A DNA stretch of 64,000 bases, taken from positions 1 through 64,000 of the forward strand of contig JAACJM010000359.1 of NCBI GenBank assembly GCA_013368315.1, given 5' to 3'. Shown here in pieces: positions 58,908 through 64,000 of the stretch. The notes under the pieces are model-generated. The model saw only the letters and a list, made by a program, of their open reading frames with translations. It was not told where the DNA came from and did no database searches. Position 1 is the stretch's first letter; every line of letters starts with the position of its first letter. Both the position numbers and the translations under genes were made by a program. This DNA comes from Tetrapyrgos nigripes. Its lineage: Eukaryota; Basidiomycota; Agaricomycetes; Agaricales; Campanellaceae.

Positions 58908-58950
58908 CAGAAGCTGCTATAGATTCATCCGTACTCTCCCATCAACTTCT

Positions 58951-59768
58951 GACTGTAGTAGTTTGTAGTATTTCGTTGTAGCATAGTATGTACAATGCAT
59001 GGACTTCAAATTTTCCTGAATGTGACATATACGTGACCAAATGTGACCTGTGTGACCAAATATGACGCAGCTCTAATTGTGACGCGTCTTGACTCTGCTT
59101 TCTACCTCGACCTCTCCTCCCTCAGTCGGTCCTTCCCCTGCTGTATTGCTGCCCGTCCGTCCTTTGCTACGACTATAGTCGTTAGCGCTGCTTTAGCTGA
59201 GCTAGAGTACCCTGCTGACTGAGTCAGCCTCCACTTGTACCTCTCAGAAACGCAAAATAGCTGCCAACCCTGTGGGTCTGCGAGCAGCTTAACTGTGTTC
59301 GTCTGAGAGGCTATAGTGGCTCTCCTTTCCCTCACACCCATCCATTACTATCGGCTCTACCCCCTCAAGACCAAACGCTCTTACCCTTCAAGACCAAACG
59401 TTATTATTGTGATCATCTCTCTCTACGGGACCTACCCTTTGTGTCTATCATCGTGAGTCTCCCCTGTTTCAGCCCTCTTTTTCATAACCTCATAAATTGA
59501 CACTCTTTCCACCAGTCCACCTGTTATTATTGTGATTGTCCCTCTCTACGGGACCTATTCTTTGTGTCTATCCATCGTGAGTTTCCCCTGTTTCAACCGT
59601 CTTTTTCATAACCTCATAAATTGACAGTCTCCCAGAGTCCATGCGTCTCGAATCACCTCTGTACAAGATGGCTAGTCGTAAAAAGCAGTTACTCAAGAGC
59701 CAAGGGGACATGATTACAGTTTCGAGGGGTGGCAGCCACATTGCGAGAACAATATCCGTCTCTGCCAG
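58951..59768 (+). repeat. KDZ 5' arm copy C (partner of 49351-50021, inverted)
   Basis: Starts GACTGTAGTAGTTTGTAGTA and runs through the KDZ promoter region into the first codons of the transposase. Contains CGACTATAGTCG and GCTGACTGAGTCAGC palindromes shared by all three arm copies, and an internal 123-bp tandem duplication at 59400-59640. Confidence 0.9.
59400..59640. repeat. 123-bp tandem duplication in the KDZ 5' region
   Basis: GTTATTATTGTGAT starts at 59400 and 59523; both units share CTCTCTACGGGACCTA, TTTGTGTCTAT and TTTTTCATAACCTCATAAATT. The deleted copy at 49351-50021 has a single unit, so the duplication is specific to this copy. Confidence 0.85.
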
Positions 59769-62700
59769 TGGATCAACCCATGTCGCTTTCGCAAGTGAAT
59801 TGCTGGCTTCGGGCTCGAGTCATGCCACTCCTACACCGCAGCCAGTGGATGACGGCTTAGCAGCTGGCCATGAAGATACCCGTCAACAGAAGAAGAAGAA
59901 GAAAAGCAAAAAGAAAAGAAGAGTGTGTAGTGGCGTTCTTGCTCATCGTCTAGCACTAACTTCCAAGTAGCGTTGCGAAATTGAACAGCAGTATCAAGCA
60001 CGGTTTCCCGACATTTTGGATCGTCTAATCGAAAGATCCTACAACCAGCGAATCGGTGAGCCCTGTCCATGCGGTCATGAAGGTATGAAGTGCCACTTCA
60101 TGTGCCAGGAGTGTCTCCACTTCCGTCCAGTGTGCCAACAGTGTTTTCTGGACACCCATGAACGCAATCTATTCTTCCACTGGGTGCTTGAGTGGGATGT
60201 GGACAACGGCTACTTTGTGAAGAAAGATCTGTCAACTATCGGAGGTTGTCTGAAGTTTTGCCAACGTGGGGATCTTGGATGCTCAAGAGACGAAAACAAC
60301 CACGCAGTGCAATTGATTGTGGCCGAACCTAACGGGATCCACTCCAGTTTAGCTCGTTTCTGCAGATGTGGAAATCAATCCCGATGGGATCAGTTATTCG
60401 GTTTAGACATGTTCCCCGCCATGCTGGAAGCACCGGCAATGGCTTTCAGCTTCGAGTGCCTGCGACACTTCGATATCCTCACCAAGACGTCCAGGAAAGC
60501 TGCCTACGATTACTGCCTGTATTTGCAACGCATCACCGACAATATGTTTCCCGCAAATATCTCAGTGAGTATCCGACTGTTCGTCCTTAGATCTGTGCTA
60601 ACGTTGTGCTTGCTAGGACGTATACGATAATTTCTTGATCATAACGAGAGTATGGCAGACCTTGATGGTAGAGAAGTGGCTTGGGCAAGGACATGGCATC
60701 AACGACATATTGCCCTGTCGTCCCAAAGGCAATGTCGTTCTTTACTGTCCCATGTGCAATGAGCGAGGTGTGAATATGGAGGAGGGTTGTGAAAATGACC
60801 CAGACTTTTTGAAGTGAGTACTCCCTCTGTGCTATCTCAGCGCTCGTGGGCTGACTTCTCCCTGTTAGGCATCTCAGTCAGAACAAGAATACCACTGATG
60901 GCAACTTCCAGGCGAACCATTACACCAAAAATCGCGATTCTGATGATAGGTCCTTCTTCCAGGGACAGTCATTCTTTCCGTCGCAGGAGGAAGTCGACAA
61001 ATACGAGAGTACAGTGCCCCAACTGCAATCATTGAAGGTAGGGGGCTCCATGCTTCCAGAGCGCCAAGTGCTAAACAAATGTTTTATAGCACAAAGTGGA
61101 CTGCGGGTGGATCAAGGCTATCGCGAAGCAAAACTTGAAAAAGTTCAGAGGGATGGATATAACAGGCATTCTCTCTCGCCAGTGTGATCATGTATTTGTT
61201 GAGGCGACGACCAATTTAACGGCAGGCGAACGGTAAGAGTTTAGCCAACAAGTTCAGTCAGACATTTTGCTAATTCTCCACGCCAAGGTTCGCAACCGCA
61301 GATCTTTGTCATGCGAGAGCAGAACGTCTGCGACCGCTCTTTCCTGGCGAAAAGCAAATAGACAAGGTCCTCAGTTACGACGCCATGTGTGCCTATTGCG
61401 TTCATTTCAAGGCGAGGATGAAGAAACACTGCCCTGATGTCTACGAGGCGTCAAGAACACGAGATTTTGTATTCCTATTGTCCATGTCGAGAATCATGCC
61501 GACATCTGCATGTACCTATATGCCTACGTTTACAAGCCCAACGTCGGAAGATTTCCCGCTGAGACAGCAGAGATGGTGTGGCCGGAACTGAATCAGATAG
61601 GAGGGGCTACCAGGCAGATGACACCTGGGCGACGAGAAGATACGATCATCTTTCATTTAAGTTACTGGAATTTCCGTAAACAGAATAATTGTGGTGAGTG
61701 CTACTCCAATGATTGTCTCCATTGAACTAAAACTTTTTTCTGTAGCGAGTACATTATACAGCGATCTAGTTGCTGCCATACAACTGTACCAAGAGCATCG
61801 GGACTATTTCCTGACCATTTGCGAAGCTCTGGGCGAAGATAAGGTCAACGAGTACAACCAGATGGATCGCTCACCAATACTCGATCCAAACAACAAAAAG
61901 ATATTCCACTCGGTTTATGCGCATGACCAGTCTAAAGGTCAGTTATATAATCTCAATCTGCAAGAAAGATGGATGCTGACCAGTTGTAAAGCTCCTACCA
62001 GAGATCAGCTTTTAGAATCATTGAAACGCTCCACTGACACCAAGCAGTGTGGAATAACACTCCAGAACATTGGTGAAATAGCGATATTCTTGATGGAAGG
62101 ATTACGATCCAAGAACTTCAGTGAGTCCATCATTCATTTCGGTTCTGTCTGTATGTCCTCAATATGTCCTTCCAGACGACCGCTACGTCGAAAGGTCACC
62201 TCGGCAAAATCAAAGAACTACATCAGCAAAGAGTCTGAGCATTCTGAGAAGTTGAAGCTGGAAAACGAGCGGGAGAAGCTTGATGAGCGCATCTCGGCGT
62301 GGCGAGAAGCTCAAGCTACCATCATGCCTACATGTGGGGAATATATTGTCCAAAGCCAAATTGTCAACGCAGAAAACGAGAAATTGTTTCTGCCTTCAGA
62401 CTTTGCAGCTAAAGACAGGAACGACTGGGGTTAGAACCACTGGCAGAGGAGGAAGCTCGCCTCCGCGAAGCGTATGGAACGGACCTAATTTCCCGCCTGC
62501 AGTACATTTCTCAAATTCTCAGTGCTTTGCGACATCGGAACGTCATCCACAATCGAGGTCAAGACCAGCATACAAAGGCATCAAAAGTTCTCAAGACTCA
62601 GCAAGACCTACGATCTGACAAGCTCGAGGCCTACAACTGCAATCGTAAAGCTTTGGAGAAATTGGGAAGGCTGGACGCAACTTTCTTTCCTGAGCTGCAG

Positions 62701-63117
62701 CTTAAGGACTGTTACCGCAAATCTTCCGAAGACAAACGGCGAGTCGGGGACTCACGAAATCAGGATGGAAGATTATGGATATCTAGTGCCCGACATGGCA
62801 ACACACGAGAGTCTACCGCTGAGCAAGCAAGTGCTGACCTGGAGGAACATGAGGACCTTCCTGGTACGAGACAATGTCTATTCTAGTCGAGCCTCCTTTG
62901 CTAATTGCCTGTATAGTTGTAGGAACTCAGAGTTCCCGAAGGCCGGTGGGTAATTTTTCATGGTGCAACGCTGTTTCAATCACTGAGCAGCTACTTTAGT
63001 GAAGCTGAAAGCTCCGGCAGTATCACCCAGGAAGATGAAGAGTTCGAAAGGAAAGGAGAAGGCCTTGGAAGAGCTGGCCGAGCAGGAAGATGAAGAGCCT
63101 TTGGAGGACGACGAAAG
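59668..63117 (+). pseudogene. KDZ transposase with CxC2-type cysteine cluster, frameshifted
   Basis: Starts at ATG 59668 (MASRKKQLLKSQG). After an intron the cysteine cluster reads CPCGHEGMKCHF, CQECLHFRPVCQQCFLD and FHWVLEWDVDNGYFVKKDL, matching CxC2 clusters of KDZ proteins. Catalytic-core motifs follow: CPMCNERGV, TTDGNFQANH (first Asp), CDHVFVEATTNLTAGE, LSYDAMCAYCVHF (second Asp), IPIVHVENHADICMY and AETAEMVWPELNQ (Glu), then GRREDTIIFHLSYWN. A helical C-terminal region contains LKLENEREKLDERISAWREA. One-base shifts are needed near 61449-61452 (before KNTRFCIP) and near 62433 (DWG to LEPLAEEEAR). The KDZ core is therefore interrupted, although the copy is nearly complete. Confidence 0.8.
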
Positions 63118-63775
63118 ATGACGGCTACTGTGGAGAGTCCGTCCGAGGCTGACTTCACAGATGAGCAGATGGATGACTTCATTGAAGAAAGTAGGTCTTG
63201 CGTCATGTCGTCCTAGTTTCTTCGACCGCTGATCTTTTTCACACAGACAAGAAGGTTCAATTTTTCCGCGACGAGGCCATGATGGAAAGGTGGCAGGAGC
63301 AAGTCGAGATCAAGCACGCCGAGTTTCATCGTGCGATCAGGGCTTTTGGGAAGTACATGGAAGTCTGGACAGACTTGGGCAAGACTTGGGAAGAGAGAGG
63401 CAAGCCTGGTCATGTGGCATATGCACGAAAGCAGGCTGCGATGTACAGCGTGCTAAAGAGCGAATGTCAGAAATTGTTTGAAATGGCAGCCACCATTGAC
63501 ATTGGGCTGAGGGTTATCCCTGAAGGGAAAAAACTGTCTGATCAGGTTCTTATCTTCCATCAAGAGGAAAGGAAGCGTTTTCTCAATGATAACAAGGTTC
63601 AGGAACAAAACTCTTCTATTGTTCTGTGTACTAACCAAAGCATCTCAGTGCTCGGCCCCCCTTTATTGACCCGACAGATACAATTCCTCCGATTGAAGAT
63701 GACTCGGCTTACAAGAATGATGAATGTATAGAAGAGAAAACAGTAGAGGATGTTGAGAGTGATTGTTGGCAGTGA
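63118..63775 (+). CDS. KDZ-associated C-terminal helical protein or last part of the transposase gene
   Basis: From ATG 63118 (MTATVESPSEADFTDEQMDD) across introns at about 63190-63246 and 63597-63649 to TGA 63773-63775. The middle exon is helical with KHAEFHRAIRAFGKYMEVW and KPGHVAYARKQAAMYSVLK, a block I associate with C-termini of KDZ-type hypothetical proteins. In the deleted copy at 49195-49351 the corresponding sequence is joined in one frame to upstream GKEKASEEQ codons. This part may therefore belong to the transposase gene itself, split here by a one-base insertion near 63113. Confidence 0.45.
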
Positions 63776-64000
63776 TGATGAGGATGACTTGGAGACCGAC
63801 GATGAGCAAGTAATTGGTGAAGGTGGAGTGAGAGAGAAGCGCAGAAGAGAGTCTGTTGAAGACAACAGCAGACTGCATAGGCGGAAGAACGTGGGGATGG
63901 TGATAAAACTTCGGAAACCAAAACAGGACGTTCTCTAGGTCGCAGTGGTGAGGGATCGGGTCGGCAGCAGAGACGGGGTGGGGATGGCATTGAGACGGTA
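63776..64000. other. Right edge, no clear gene
   Basis: A short reading rich in Asp/Glu and Arg (63750-63938, GSDDEDDLETDDEQ) overlaps the end of the previous gene in another frame and could be an alternative last exon. Nothing else is visible before the window ends. Confidence 0.3.

Noticed and set aside
1..64000. tRNA, rRNA and CRISPR features
   Set aside because: I scanned for cloverleaf-like conserved tRNA boxes, rRNA segments and regularly spaced repeats with unique spacers; none was convincing. The tandem arrays have no spacers.

Overview
The window reads as nuclear DNA of a mushroom-forming basidiomycete (Agaricomycetes). Genes are broken by many short GT-AG introns of about 50-60 bases, and the mobile elements are types typical of that group: Plavaka and KDZ transposases, a Tad1-like LINE, Tc1/mariner and hAT-like MITEs. 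Ordinary host genes sit mainly in one island (about 37.2-47.7 kb). The rest is a nested transposon landscape.

Layout. 1-2076 is a nearly identical copy of a sedolisin (S53 tripeptidyl peptidase) gene segment whose full-length partner lies at 37420-39804; this copy carries a one-base deletion. 2354-3980 is a complete Tc1/mariner element. 5458-10151 and 32259-36121 are two halves of one Tad1-like LINE. Between them sits a 22.1-kb insertion (10152-32256) bounded by CAC...GTG inverted ends and a two-base AT duplication. Joining the two flanks restores the LINE ORF2 frame exactly.

Inside the 22.1-kb insertion, in order: a fragment of a captured host-like gene with a 35-bp tandem array (minus strand); a TET/JBP-like 2OG-Fe(II) dioxygenase gene interrupted by a second Tc1/mariner copy; hAT-like MITE debris; a Plavaka transposase gene with no break seen in the parts read (minus); a second broken gene fragment; an unrecognised Pro/Ala/Thr-rich protein; and a DUF6698-type protein. 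The simplest reading is a large Plavaka/CACTA-like cargo element carrying a predicted nucleic-acid-modifying dioxygenase beside its transposase.

The host island holds a hAT-like MITE, a duplicated promoter, the intact sedolisin gene, a glucokinase/hexokinase, a BBE-like FAD oxidase, and a minus-strand gene with two fused MARVEL-like four-helix units. It is followed by a kinase fragment and a 144-bp minisatellite.

From about 49.2 kb to the right edge is a KDZ transposon complex. It contains an internally deleted KDZ derivative, four accessory genes, three copies of the KDZ 5' arm, and a KDZ transposase with CxC2-type cysteine cluster and KDZ catalytic motifs but with at least two frameshifts. 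Function calls come from motif reading only; no searches were run.
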